Origin: Gamsiella multidivaricata
Lineage: Eukaryota > Mortierellomycota > Mortierellomycetes > Mortierellales > Mortierellaceae
NCBI RefSeq assembly: GCF_025024155.1
Contig: NW_026251753.1
Location: 62,001-126,000, forward strand
Direction of reading: 5' to 3'
Length of the DNA stretch: 64,000 nucleotides
The position numbers were made by a program, and so were the translations under genes. This document shows, one piece after another, positions 1 through 11,592 of the stretch (the first letter of the stretch is position 1; the number at the start of each line of letters is the position of its first letter). The notes beneath the pieces are model-generated. The model was not told the DNA's origin. It worked only from the letters and a program-made list of their open reading frames with translations, and did not search any database.

Positions 1-683
1 AAATATGAGAACGGGGAAGAAGAAAAGGAAGACGAAGGAGCAGATCAATGGAACGAGTAGCCTTTTTTTTTTGTTTTTTGTAAAAGACCAAGCTTGCTTT
101 AGGCCAGGGACAACAGGAACAGGCACAGATACAAACCGTTACAAAAACAAAAGGTGTTTGTTTGTTGTCGGGATTTTTTATTTTTTCGTATGATGTCATG
201 ATCACATCGTACTTTTGCTCGAAAGCGGTCTGCAACTTCGTGTTCGTGTGCGTATCAGGTCCATCCCCTGGTCAGTTGGGCCCTTTCTTGCCCCCTCTTT
301 TCAACAGGACAAGGCATCAACTTGCGACTGACAGTTTCTGATGTTCATCCTTCAAGGCTGCTTTGAAAAATGCTGCCCATATGGAAGGCCCGTTATGAAG
401 GGTATGAATCAGGATAACGACCCCTCTACCTCACCTCTCCGGTACCTGCAGATCAAAGGAGCATTCAAAATGGATTAGGCATGCCCTTAATAGAGTTATA
501 AAATGTTACGGCCCTGACGCAAAGGTGCGTTCCTGGAGCACCTTATTTCGCACTGTGTCCATAGCGTCATGGTTAATGTTTAGAGGCGTCTTGTGAGGTC
601 CCTCATGCATGCATTCTTCCTTACAATTGAATAATGCTATTCACAGAAAGAAAAGCAGTCTAGACAACGAACTCCTTCTCAGT
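1..683. other. intergenic, left edge
   Basis: No gene is supported here. The only open frame is short, Lys/Phe-rich and spans a poly-T run, so it reads as chance. The stretch is the 3' flank of the kinase gene that ends at 684, plus whatever lies left of the window. Confidence 0.6.
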
Positions 684-3664
684 CTAACACTGGACGGGTG
701 AAGCCACCTTCTTTGGCGTGAGCGGTAGGGCAGCATTCGCAGGGTCCACCTCTCCAGTCTGTACCACCCCATCTCCAAGTGGGCTTGTCAAGCACGGTGA
801 ACAAGGGAGCGCCACGCTTGACGACGATATCGATTTATTCCAGAATTGACTCTCCACGACCCGATCGATATCCCACCGCTTCTCAATGTCATTGACCATC
901 CCCTGCAAAAGCTCACTAAAGGCCATGCCGCCAAAGTAGGTAATCTTTTGCCAGTTCAAGCCCTGACTGATCACCTTGGACAGAACCGATCCCGTCGCGA
1001 GTTCGTACAACACTGCACCTAGACTGTAAACGTCGCCTCGGATGTAGTCACATTGACGATGACCTCCGACGCGCCTAGCCTCCGGACTCGCATAGTCCTG
1101 AGTTCCGAAGAATTGGTTCAGCGGCAGTTCATATATCTGGCTGCAGAGTCCAAAATCGCAGAGTAGGCCCTTGCCCTTACGGAAGAGGATGTTGGCGGGC
1201 TTGATGTCCTTGTGGCTGTAACCTTCCTGGTGGAGGGCTTGCACACCGAGCACAACAGTGTACATGATGGAGCGGATCTCCTCGATGCTGAAAATGGTCC
1301 CGAGAGAGCAGGAAGGGGACAAAGGCCGTTGATCTAGATCTTTATTAGATCGATCACCTAGAACATCCTTGCAGCGCGTCTTGAGCATCTCCGCCAGATC
1401 TCCTTCTGCCTTCTCGAACACCAGGTAGTGATGCTTGTTCGTAGTAATGATATCCAACAAGGGAACAATACCCGTCTACAATAAAAAAGGGTCAGTCTTC
1501 ATGGTCTCAGCTACAGTATTTTGTTCGCATACGATTGTTCTCTTACTCTGTCATGGAACAAGCGGCAGACTCTCATCTCTCTCTGGACCAAGCCCAGCCT
1601 CTCGATCTCACCGGGAAGCTTTCGTGTGATTTTCTTGATAGCGACTTCGATGCCCTGATCAATCGTCTTGCCCTGGTATACAATCCCAAAGTTGCCCTTG
1701 CCCAGTTTCTTAGCCACGTTGTATTCAAAGTCGGCAATGGTCTTGATCTTCTTCGCAAACAGCTTGCCAGATCGTGAGACCTTGGACGAGATCACCTGCT
1801 CCTGATCGCTGCTATTGCTCCTGAACAACATTGACACGTTCGTTGCCAGCCTCCACGGGTCCTTATCTGATGTCTTCGAGGTGATCTGAGCAGACTTCAG
1901 GACGTCTGGTCTATGGAGTTCTGTATCGATCTTTGATGGCTCCATCCCCCACTGGTTTCCAGATGGCAAAGAGCCATTTGGGAGGGCCGGGAGCGAGATA
2001 GACTCATACTGTACTGCCGAAGAGACAACAGTGCTCTCCTCGGTTGAAATACTTGCAACAAGGATCGAAGTATCGTCCTTTGACGTCGATCCACGCGTCT
2101 CAAAGGTTGCCATCGTGTCTGCATCAGATGATTCAAGGCGACCAGAAGGTGAGGACGATCCAGTGCTACACAAATCTCCTGTTCGTATTTTGGCCACGCG
2201 CAAAGAACCAGGCGAACTCAAATATCCCTGGTCGCCCTGTCTTCTATGTTGCTTCGCTGAGAGCTGTAGACCGGATAATGTTTCGTGGTGGACAATGTGC
2301 TCAACGATAGAACCGTCAGTGCGCTGAATCAAATGGCTGGCGGCCTGATCGTGTCGCCACTGCCTAGCAATCGCCTCCGACTCCGTCGTGCATCCCTTTT
2401 TTGGACGTGCGATTGCGGGGACAGCATTGTTGCTCGCATGTTTAAAAGCAACGTCTACTGAAGACTGCGAGGTATTTGAGATGCCTTGGATCTGCTCTTC
2501 TATTCCGCCCTCATGTTGGGGCTGGTCCAGGATATCATCTCTGCTTGTTGTTTCTGTGGCCTCTAGCTTGACTTGAACCTCCAATTCGGACCTCAGAGCA
2601 TTCACTTGCGCCGATACCACCGTCTGGTTGCCGTAGTCCTCATGTTCCTGATACTCATGCTCCTCATACCCATCATACACCCCATACTTAACATACTCCT
2701 CATACACATCATACGTCTCACACTCCTCATAACTCTCGTATTCATGTCCCTCTTCCTCTTCTTCCTCCTCTTCCTGGTCCGAATCATCATCGTCATCTTT
2801 AGGTCGAACATCAACTCTCTTGCAATACTCATTCAGGTCGATCGGTTCCTTGTGAGTGTACGTCTGATCAGTTGTTATAGCCGTATCGGAGTCCAAGATT
2901 CCTGGAGAGTAGGGTGAGAAAGGATCCAGGTCCAGGGATGGTGCCTCACCGATGTCCCCCTGCCTTGCGTATACACATTTCTTTCCTGAAATCGCCAATA
3001 GCTGACTCATTTGCAAGACGGCCCTCTTCCTTTCCGCTGTCTGTTCACGAAAGTTCTTGCGCGCAATAGGTCCGATCTGGAGCACAGAGAGGGAAGGTTG
3101 AGGTTGCGACATTGATAGTAGGCCGACTCCATCTTGGGTGGACTCCATGCTCAAGCCCTGTTGACGGCACTTGGTCCCAGTTCCCCCAGTGGGCTGTTCA
3201 CCCCAAGAGTCGGCAGAAAAGGTGGATGCAAGGGATCTGGACGCTGTCGATTCAAAAGAAGGCGAAGAAATGATCATACTCACGGAGCGACCAAACTTTG
3301 GCTTGGAGTGATCAACCTTCATCGCAAGGAAGAGTGAGTGGCCGGATGACGCATATAAGAACGAAGGGATAGAGGTGGAGTGGATCAGCTTATTGACTTT
3401 GGGATCCTTTCCATCTTTTGGCTTATTGAAGTCTTCTGGTGTGGAAATATGTTTGTGAATGCTGCTGCCAAGGCTAAAACCGACGCGTAGAGTTGCAGGG
3501 TCGTGAGGAGTGCTAGGGTTGCTGCCATTCTTACGGACCTGGTCCGTGTTTTGGGGGCTTGCAGTGCTACTCTCAGGGATACGGCAGTTCAAAAAAGAGC
3601 TGTTGGTTTTTCTGAGACGAAGAGGTGAGACAGAGTTCGACAGGGACACTCTTGGACCATCCAT
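684..3664 (-). CDS. Ser/Thr protein kinase with long acidic N-terminus
   Basis: Model: complement(join(684..1475,1547..3664)), 969 aa, one 71-bp intron with GTAAGA donor and TAG acceptor. The join restores an uninterrupted kinase fold. The first ~640 residues are low-complexity Ser/Thr-rich sequence with an Asp/Glu block followed by Tyr/Glu repeats such as YEEY and YDVYEEY. The kinase domain fills the C-terminus: glycine loop GKGNFG (about 655-660), VAIK lysine (about 677), catalytic loop HKDIKPAN (about 794, with Lys replacing the usual Arg of HRD), DFG (about 813), a SPE variant of the APE motif, and DVYSLG. All catalytic residues are present, so it is probably active. I cannot place it in a named subfamily; the long N-terminus suggests regulation or docking. 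The ATG at 3664 is the first in frame with a sensible leader. It is divergent from fes1. Confidence 0.85.
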
Positions 3665-4394
3665 TATGAGAAGAAATTATGGAGTTGGTGCCGCTGGACC
3701 TTGAATCGAGGGCTGGATGAGAGGAGCCAGCGAGGATGGCGTGGTGCAGCAGAAATGGGTTTGGTGAACAGAAATAGTGAGGCGATTGAATGGTCCGTTG
3801 GAAATGTCGTTGCCAACCGATCGTCAAGGAGAGCGCTGATTACTTGGGAAACATACGCCAATAGAGCACATGTCACTCTGCACCGCACCATCTTGATGGG
3901 GCTGTCGGTGCAGTATGGACCGGAACGCGATATCTCTCATATTTTGTCTTTATTAAATCGTGCCGTGTAAACTGAATAACAGTTCGGAATACGGAGAGGA
4001 TCTGTCGTGCGCTATCTATTGAAAAGAACCACGGCAACTAGCTTTTCCACAGTTTCATTAAAGACGCCCCGGCCGAACTACCCATCTTTCTGTCTTCATG
4101 ATCGAGGGCCATAGAAAGTAAATGGCGTATACCACCAAGCTACGCGCACAAGGTTGACCGGTGGCAACTTGCTGGCATACACGATGACACGTAAAGCTAC
4201 AGGCTAGTCGTCTGAGTAGTATCTCTACCTCTTTTTCAACACTCAAGACGCGTGCGCCGAGCTGGGTGGGCCGTGCGCCTGTATCATGTGATATGCCTGC
4301 CGTTTATTTTCTTGTTCGATTCATTTCTTTTTCATTCCGCATCCCATTCCTTACCCACCTACCCAATCACACACACACACACACCACTGCCAAC
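3665..4394. promoter_or_regulatory. divergent spacer, kinase / fes1
   Basis: This 730-bp spacer lies between two divergently transcribed genes and should hold both promoters. A short CA repeat sits just before the fes1 start. I see no strong TATA box, no RNA gene and no credible ORF. Confidence 0.5.
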
Positions 4395-5714
4395 ATGTCG
4401 GAACAAAAGTCGCTGAACGAGCTGCTCAAGTGGTCCATTATTAATCAGGCTACTGAGAAAGAGGACGCCTCTCCCTCTGGAGCCTCCGCAAAAGTCGTCC
4501 AGAAAATGGTATGTCTTGAGGGAGAGCAGATCAAAGGCGCGATATGGATAGCTGAACGTTTGCGTTAACCAGCACATCTCTATGTCTATCTGGTTGAAAT
4601 TGGACATATAGGACCCGGGTCTCATTGATGCTATTCTCGGAAAGAGCGAGTCGCAATTGATGCTCGACGCATTGACGGTCATCAAGAGCCCAAAGGCAAC
4701 CACAGACGAAAAGGAACTGGCATGGGAGGATTTTGAGATGTTGATCCAGCACATCGATAATGCTTCCAGTACGTTGTCCTTCAGTCATTCAATGGTTCAA
4801 TCCTTGTCTTCTCCTAGGATTGCGATTGAATGTTTAACGCTGATCGATGATTTTGTTTTTATTCGTATTAGATATAGAGAACATGAAGATGTGGCCACCA
4901 ATTCTCGAAGAGCTGAAGAACAGCAACCCCAAGTTCAGAGAGCAGGCTCTGTGGGTTTGTGGAACCGCCACGCAGAACAACCTCAAGGCGCAGGCTGCTG
5001 TACGTATCCTCCACACCTTAATAGCTGAGCATTTACACATCAGCTTTTTCAAAATCTCTAATTCATTTTTTCTTCCTTGTTGTTCTTTTATGTTCCATAC
5101 CCTTTTAAAAAAAATAGTTCTTGAGGGAAAAGGGCCTTCCGGCTGTGATGGAATTGCTGTCGGACCCAGAGACCTACGTTCGTGCCAAGGCGATCTATGC
5201 TTTGTCTGGAGCTATCAAACACTATGAGCCCGCATTGGAGGAGTTCAAGAACGCGGATGGTCTTAAGACTCTGGTTAACATTGTGAAGACCGAGACTGGT
5301 AAGCAGGGCTATGCTTTCGTTTTGAGGATTGTCGCTACCGAAAATTAAATGCATTGGACTCATCATTCTTATCGTGCTTTCTCCTTTTTGCTGTATATAG
5401 ACCTCTCGTTGCTTCGTAAAACCCTCTTCTTGCTCAGCACTCTTCTCACTCTGCACCCTTCCGTCTGCTCGCAGTTGGCTGATCTGGGGTTCGTCCACAC
5501 GTTGGATACCATTCTGACCCAGCACATGGATAACGAGGACTTGGTCGAAAAGTCATTGGTGAGCTTGAAGACGTTCCTGGATGTTACCCCGAGCCCTGTT
5601 CATCCAGCAACACTCGCATCTCTTCATCCCAGGATTTTGGAGGCTAAAGAGAAGTACTCACAGCACATTTTGGACTCAGAGGCATGGGCAGATCTCGAGA
5701 AGAAGACAGCATAG
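4395..5714 (+). CDS. FES1: Hsp70 nucleotide exchange factor Fes1 (HspBP1 family)
   Basis: Model: join(4395..4508,4612..4768,4872..4999,5118..5298,5401..5714), 297 aa; all four introns are GT-AG and phases close exactly. Fes1/HspBP1 proteins are Armadillo-like helical repeat proteins that make cytosolic Hsp70 release ADP. Seen here: the short N-terminal region beginning MSEQKSLNELLKWSI, then helical repeats carrying family-like segments such as REQALWVCGTATQNN and YVRAKAIYALSGAI, and a C-terminal repeat region around LLRKTLFLLSTLL. The length matches the fungal family (about 290 aa). An AATAAA lies about 35 nt past the stop. It converges on XPA with only 123 bp between stops. Confidence 0.93.
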
Positions 5715-5837
5715 AGGATCCCAACAACCACCACAACACATGCATTTAATAAAAATAGTATTCGGTTCATGAAAATCGACTGTTTTATTGCGCCAGTCGC
5801 ACGATTGTATGTACATGCACGAAGGACTAGAGCAGGC

Positions 5838-7088
5838 TCAAAATTCCTCACATTCAACTTGGATCCCACACTCAATGCACGTCTGCACAGAAGCCCCCGA
5901 CTCTGGATCAACCAGTGCCGTTCCAAAATTATGCTTGTGGACCTTGGATCGCTGTTGCATCTTCTTGTCCTGCCAAATAGACGTCCTTGTCTTGTTTCTA
6001 AGGTTCCGGAGCTCCTTTTTAAACTTAATCTCCTTTCTGGACTCTTTGTCTCGCTCACGCCTCTCAAATTCTCGATCCAAACCCTCGGGACCGCCCCACT
6101 TCTTGAATGCAAACTCCTCTACCTGACAGCGCAGATACAGCATCATGTTGTTCCAGGTCGCCTTCTTCGGGTTAGGTCTCTCCCAATGTGGGAACAGTTC
6201 GGTATCGCGCAACTCAGGATCCGTGAGCAAGTAGTCCATGCGGCATTCTGTCTTTGTCAAGAGCGAATACTTTTCTGGCTGCGTGTCTCGACAACCGATG
6301 CAGACAGGGACATGAAAATGGCGCAGGAGCTGGAAATCAATATCGACAGAAGTGCAATCCTGACATTCGTAGTTGTCCTCAGCGCCGAGAAAGATAGCTA
6401 ATTCGGTGCGGAGTAAATTATGTAAGCAAATGACGGCGAGGAAAAGGAAGAAGAAAGCAACAGAGACAGCCGGCTACTTACATGGATCAGATTCTGCGAC
6501 AGTTGGCTGCCATTTCCGCTTCCTCAAGTTCTCTGCCTCCGCCGATGCACTTGAACCGACCGCATCCCTCTCGTCCAGCTCCTGAATAAAACCGGCTCTT
6601 GTATCCTTCATTTTCGACAGATCATAGTCGTAAAATTTTGTCCATTGGTTCTTTGGTAGTGGTTCAATCTCCTCCATGGCTTTGTGGATCAAGTGGGCGT
6701 TCTGCTCAATGATTGCTGAGATGGATAATTGTTGGTTGCCTTCGGCCCTATTCCCCGTGCTAACGAACCCAGCATCACTGCTTTCTCCAAACTCTCGAGC
6801 AATCGCCTGTTCAGACTCCAGTCTCCTTTGATATTTTGCCCTTCTCTCCAGCGCTGCTTGTCGGTTCCTTTCGATCTTAGCTTGAACCTCCGGTGGCAGC
6901 TCAGCCCTGGTAACGGGCCGTCCGACGGTTTCCTCATGAGCAACCGATGGAGCAGAAGCTGTATGTGAAGTAGCATTGATCCCCTCAGTTGCTGCGCTTG
7001 AAGATGAAAGGGTTTGCGCAGTATCGATTGGACTGAAGGAAGTGGGCCCTGTCGCCTTGTTGGAAGCGGTTACTGCCTGATCAGTCAT
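5838..7088 (-). CDS. RAD14: DNA repair protein XPA / Rad14
   Basis: Model: complement(join(5838..6397,6482..7088)), 388 aa, one 84-bp intron (GTAAGT...TTAG). XPA/Rad14 is the damage-verification scaffold of nucleotide excision repair and acts in the nucleus with RPA and TFIIH. The zinc finger is Cys214, Cys217, Cys235 and Cys238 with C-x2-C-x17-C-x2-C spacing, as in human XPA; the intron falls just before it. It is followed by the DNA-binding core (LLTKTECRMDYLL, then NPKKATWNNMMLYL) and a basic helix rich in Arg/Lys/Glu. A conserved C-terminal tail carries CIECG. The N-terminal ~200 residues are Ser/Ala-rich with a coiled EIQ-type helix (PEVQAKIERNRQAALERR). The ATG at 7088 is the first in frame. 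Confidence 0.95.
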
Positions 7089-9352
7089 GTTGTACTGAAG
7101 TGGAGTTGCAGAAATTGGTGGCGTTGCTGTCCTAATGACGTCCCTTTAGGTTGAGGGTGGTGAACAGTGTTGAATGAGCGATTGTTAATCGGGTGAAGGG
7201 CGATCCTGAATCTAGTTATAGTGGTCTGGCGAACGACGTTAAGGAAATAAAATAGTTGTTGAGAACAGGGTCTTGACAAAGATGGTCGTGGAGGTGATGA
7301 TGCAGTTCGTTACAAGGAAGAGACAGAAAAGGCAGAAACGGTCGCAGTTTCCCTTTTTAGGCCATTGGTGACAAAGCTTATCTCAGGAGCCATGGGTGAA
7401 TGATGCAATATCCAGGCGGCATTGAACCAAAGCCTAGTTCTTAAAGAGCAGTCTCAAAAGGGACCATGGTGCCAGGTATTCCAGCGCAGTAGCCTTGAGC
7501 ATGTACCGTCAAGCAAATTAACCCAGGGACAGCTTCGTCCAAGTGCCCGGTACCCATTGCACTAAAAGGTAGCGAGCCCATTGCCACCATCACAAACGGG
7601 CTTCGTATTGGACAATTGAGTTCGACTGTTGAACGTTCTCAAGGAGAAAATGGCCATTTTTGCAATTGCTCCCGCGTTCCTCTCCACAGCTTTTTTTTTT
7701 TTTTTGTCTGCTGCTTCTGTTTTCCTTGAATCTCCTTCTCCTGACCTCCTCGTTCGCCGATTCAGGTTCTTAAATTACGCTTCTATTTGCTCCAGTCTGG
7801 AGCATCAGTCTGCAGCCTACAGTGTGTTTCCCGTCTTTCTGGTTATCTCTCTGCTCTAGCCGTTGCTGTTGCTCCTTGCCCGTTCTTTTTTTTTTTGGTG
7901 GCCTTCTATTCTAAGGTCTGCCAGTATAGCGCACTTTCAACCCGCAACTTGACAACCGGAGCATCCAATCCGTGCTTGCTCGCTGCATAGACCTGCTTGT
8001 TTCCCGACAACCAAGTGCCCGATAGCAAGATATGCCTGGAGGTCGCTTTTACGCTTTTATGTGATTTCCCGCGAATAAAAGCCCTGAACATGGTGTTACC
8101 ATGACGATTGTGCAATTTATCCGACTGGCCCTATTTATTTTCTATTTATTTTTCTTCTGTTGTCATCCATGTGGAATAACTCGAATACATGATGCATTGC
8201 AATGAGGACAGATATAATAGAACAGCTAACAGAGTTCGTGTCTCTGAAAAGAAAAGGAAAGAGACCGTTGGAAAAATAGGAAACACGCTTGCAGTGCATA
8301 TCCCCTCGCCTGGGACGCCAACATTTTCTTGGACGTGGGCATGGACACGGCCCATGGACATGCACTCACCCCCTTCTCTCTTTCTGTCTGACTCCTCTTT
8401 CTTTCTCTCTCTCCCTCCCATCCTATCACATCCCATCCCATTTTCTGTTTTGTGCGTGTCTGTTGGGTGCCAATGTCCTGTCTTGTGTCCCCGCTCCAAG
8501 CGCAGTACACTTTTTCACGCCTGCATGCATCCTTAGCATCTTCATCCGCAATTCAATTCTATCGATCGATACTTTACCTAACTTTGTCCAGCCGGTTGGC
8601 TATTTGCTGAAGCTGTAAGCTGTAAGCTGTTCATGTTCTTGGACACAAGAAAGAGAGAAAATTTTTGTATCTTTTGCTGCTCTCGTATTTGCTCTTCTAC
8701 AAGTCCCTTCCTTTCCCTTCCCTTCCCTTCCCTTCTTCCCTTCCAAGGCTCCCTTCTCCTCACTCGACCCGCTTAACTTTTTTTTTTGTGCTCAGCACGA
8801 CCCATTCACGACGTGCTCTACTCGCCGGAAGAAGAAGAAGAAGAGATAAACCCAGAACGCAACACGCCTCCTTTTAAAGGAAGAGTCTTACAAACAGCAT
8901 TACAGCACACTGCACACTACACACTTCACGCCTGGAAGGGTGTCATCGCCCCATCGTTCATCTACCTTCAACCGCCTATCTAATCTACAATCACTCCAGC
9001 AGACATCCGCCCCTTCACTCAATCACCATTCCGATTCAGCCCTCTCTCTGCTGATTACCCACCTCAATACATCCAACTCTCTTACCATCGCGCAATCCGA
9101 TACTTGCAACCAGCAACCATCGCGACCGGCGTCCTTTTTTTTTTTTTCCCTGTGGTGCTTAGAAAGCCCTCCAATACCGGCTTGGGCCTTCCTTCCCCTT
9201 CTTCTATCCCTTCTATCTACGTCCTTTGTTTCAATTGCCACGAATTAGGACACATTGCCACAAAGAGCTCTGCTCCTTCCCGTCCCACTCTTCCACCCCA
9301 CGTCGCCTCTCTCAATTGGACATCATCCAATCTCACAGCACTTATTCGCGTC
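7089..9352. promoter_or_regulatory. divergent spacer, RAD14 / G-alpha, with pyrimidine-rich leader
   Basis: This is 2.26 kb without a convincing gene. Its ORFs are Phe/Ser/Pro-rich translations of pyrimidine tracts. From about 8340 to the G-alpha ATG the + strand is strongly C/T-rich, including an imperfect CCCTT/CCCTTC repeat at about 8704-8744, and is probably promoter plus 5' leader. A 1.2-kb AT-mixed part (7300-8300) shows nothing I can name. Confidence 0.5.
8704..8744. repeat. imperfect CCCTTC pyrimidine repeat
   Basis: Pentamers and hexamers of CCCTT/CCCTTC are repeated in the likely promoter or leader of the G-alpha gene. On the other strand it is a pure purine run. Confidence 0.75.
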
Positions 9353-11592
9353 ATGGGCCTGTGTCTATCTGCCGAGGAAAAAGAGCAGAAAGAGGTCAGC
9401 CAGACCATTGACCGGGGTCTAGAGGAGGATAACCGGCGACTCAAGAAGGAATGCAAGATCTTGCTACTAGGTATGTGAACGTGGACACACAGATATCCAT
9501 CCATCTACCAGATTTTTTTTTTTTTTTTTTTTGTCCAGCTCACCATCATACTTGCACTCCCTCTTCATCTGGCCAAATTTGTCATCGCGAGATTTTTTTT
9601 TTTTCTTTTGTAACAAAGATATTGACCTCAACGGATATCGGGTTCCATCTTTTTCTTAAAAAAAAAAAAAAAAAAAAAAAAAGGCAGTGGAGAGTCTGGC
9701 AAGTCGACGATTGTGAAGCAGATGAAGGTCATCCATCAAGGCGGATACAGCACAGAGGAATTAGCGACTTACAAATTGACGGTGTACAAGAATTTGGTCG
9801 ATTCTGCACAGTCGCTGGTGCTCGCCATGGAGAAGCTGCGATTGGAGCCCGCATTAGCCGAAAACAGGGCCAATGCCGACCGCGTTCTGGATTATCGAGT
9901 AGAGGCCGACCCTTATTTCACTCTCAGTCCCGATATCGTCAATGCAATCGACTCTCTCTATCATGACCCCATCACGGCGACATGCATGGAACGGTCGAGC
10001 GAGTTTTATATCATGGATTCTGCACCCTAGTAAGTGCCAACCTTACACCAAGACAAAGTCAAAGTCAAAGACAAAGTCAAAGACAAAGACAAAGACAAAA
10101 AAAAAAAGTGACTGCATGAAGCATTAGGCTGGTTTCTAGCAGTAAGGTAAAAAGAAAACCAGCACCACCCCTAATATGACGGCAAATATTGTCGAACTTT
10201 TTTTTTTTTTTTGCTGATGACATGTAATAGCTTCTTCAGTCAAGTGCGGCGCCTAGGTGCAGAGGATTACACACCCAGTGTGCAGGATGTGTTACGAGCA
10301 CGGTCCAAGACAACGGGTATCTCAGAAACGAGATTCAACATGGGACAACTCAGCATACAGTAAGTCGCTTATGCTCCAGCGGCCCCCCCCCCCCCCCTGC
10401 GATACTGCCTGCTATTACACCACCATTATGGATTTCGATCGTGATCGAAATGGACAAAACGCATCATCGGGCCGTATTCTCACTCTATATTTGTCTTTGA
10501 CTTTTTTTTTTTTTTTTTTTTTGGCGGGGGGTACAATAGTATGTTTGATGTGGGAGGTCAGCGCTCAGAACGAAAGAAATGGATTCATTGTTTCGAAGCC
10601 GTTACCTCCATCATCTTTTGTGTGGCCTTGAGCGAATACGACCAAGTGCTTCTGGAAGAATCAGGACAGGTAAGGCCATGTGCTGTTGATCTTTTATATC
10701 ATTGAAATGGATGTGTGTGTGTGTGCTTTTACGTGGACTAATTTTGATATATTTTGTGGACGATAGAACCGGATGGCAGAGAGCCTTGTGCTTTTTGAGT
10801 CCGTCATCAACAGTCGCTGGTTCCTGCGGACTTCGATTATTCTATTCATGAACAAGATCGATTTGTTCGCAGCAAAGCTTCCTAAAGTACCGCTGGAGAG
10901 ATACTTTTCAGATTACACGGGCGGTTCTGATATCAGCAAAGCAGCCAAATACATTCTTTGGCGCTTCACACAAACGAATCGAGCGCGTCTCCACATATAC
11001 CCACAGTATGTGAATGAAAAAAAAAAAAAAAATGCGGCAGACAGATCTGTTGTACCTCTGGTCAAAATTGTTCTAATACTTACTCGCATGCGTTTATGCA
11101 CTCCGTTTTCTTCTTTATAGCATGACGCAGGCTACGGATACGTTGAATGTAATTACCGCTTTATCTTTCTGACTTGGACAAAGGAGGATAACAGATCCGA
11201 AACGATTGTTTGCTATGATCGTTTGTCCTAGTCTGCAATGCGCTAACGACGAGTTTCACCCTTCTTTTTTTTTGTCGTCTCATAATTTGATCCGCATGTT
11301 GTCCCTCCCCCTCTTCCTCCAACTTCTTCCCCTTCCCTTCTTCCTCTTTAGATTCGGTAAGGAAAAAGATCTTTTGGAAGTGTCGTGGATACTCTTCACG
11401 CAAAAAAAAAAAAAAAAAAAAAAAAGGCATTTGCTTGATCAAAAAAACAAACCGTTAGCGTGTTGAACTAACAGAATATTCGTCCTTCTCCTTTTTTTTT
11501 TAATGAAAATGATTGTCATTTTTAGGCTCGTATTTGCGGCTGTCAAGGAGACCATCTTACAGAATGCATTGAAGGACAGCGGCATTCTGTAA
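9353..11592 (+). CDS. heterotrimeric G-protein alpha subunit (8 exons, one of 5 nt)
   Basis: Model: join(9353..9470,9684..10029,10231..10359,10540..10669,10767..11005,11121..11148,11352..11356,11526..11592), 353 aa, the standard size for G-alpha. It binds GTP and relays receptor signals at the inner plasma membrane. Seen: MGLCLS N-terminus (N-myristoylation Gly2, palmitoylation Cys4), P-loop GSGESGKST (40-48), switch [10 protein letters not shown] (Arg179, Thr182), switch [14 protein letters not shown] (Gln205), NKID (270-273) and TQAT (323-326). The C-terminus ends DSGIL, lacking the Cys at -4 needed for pertussis-toxin modification. That tail recalls fungal class III (cAMP-pathway) alphas, but subclass needs a tree. 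Without the 5-nt exon ATTCG the frame is lost; with it the invariant [12 protein letters not shown] stretch is restored. Intron 1 ends in 25 A before the AG. Confidence 0.95.
9658..9682 (+). repeat. A25 run abutting a 3' splice site
   Basis: Twenty-five A residues fill the space between the pyrimidine tract and the final AG of G-alpha intron 1. The exon begins at 9684 with GCAGTGGAGAG. A T18 run lies earlier in the same intron (about 9514-9531). Confidence 0.85.
10052..10098 (+). repeat. AAAGTC/AAAGAC hexamer repeat in G-alpha intron 2
   Basis: Seven or eight tandem hexamers alternate AAAGTC and AAAGAC, just after the donor of intron 2. No function is assigned. Confidence 0.8.
11352..11356 (+). 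other. 5-nt microexon of the G-alpha gene
   Basis: The exon ATTCG is preceded by a long pyrimidine tract ending CTCTTTAG and followed by a consensus donor GTAAGG. Together with the flanking exons it gives codons ATT-CGG-CTC (Ile331-Arg332-Leu333), which match the conserved G-alpha segment. The flanking introns are 203 and 169 bp. Confidence 0.88.
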
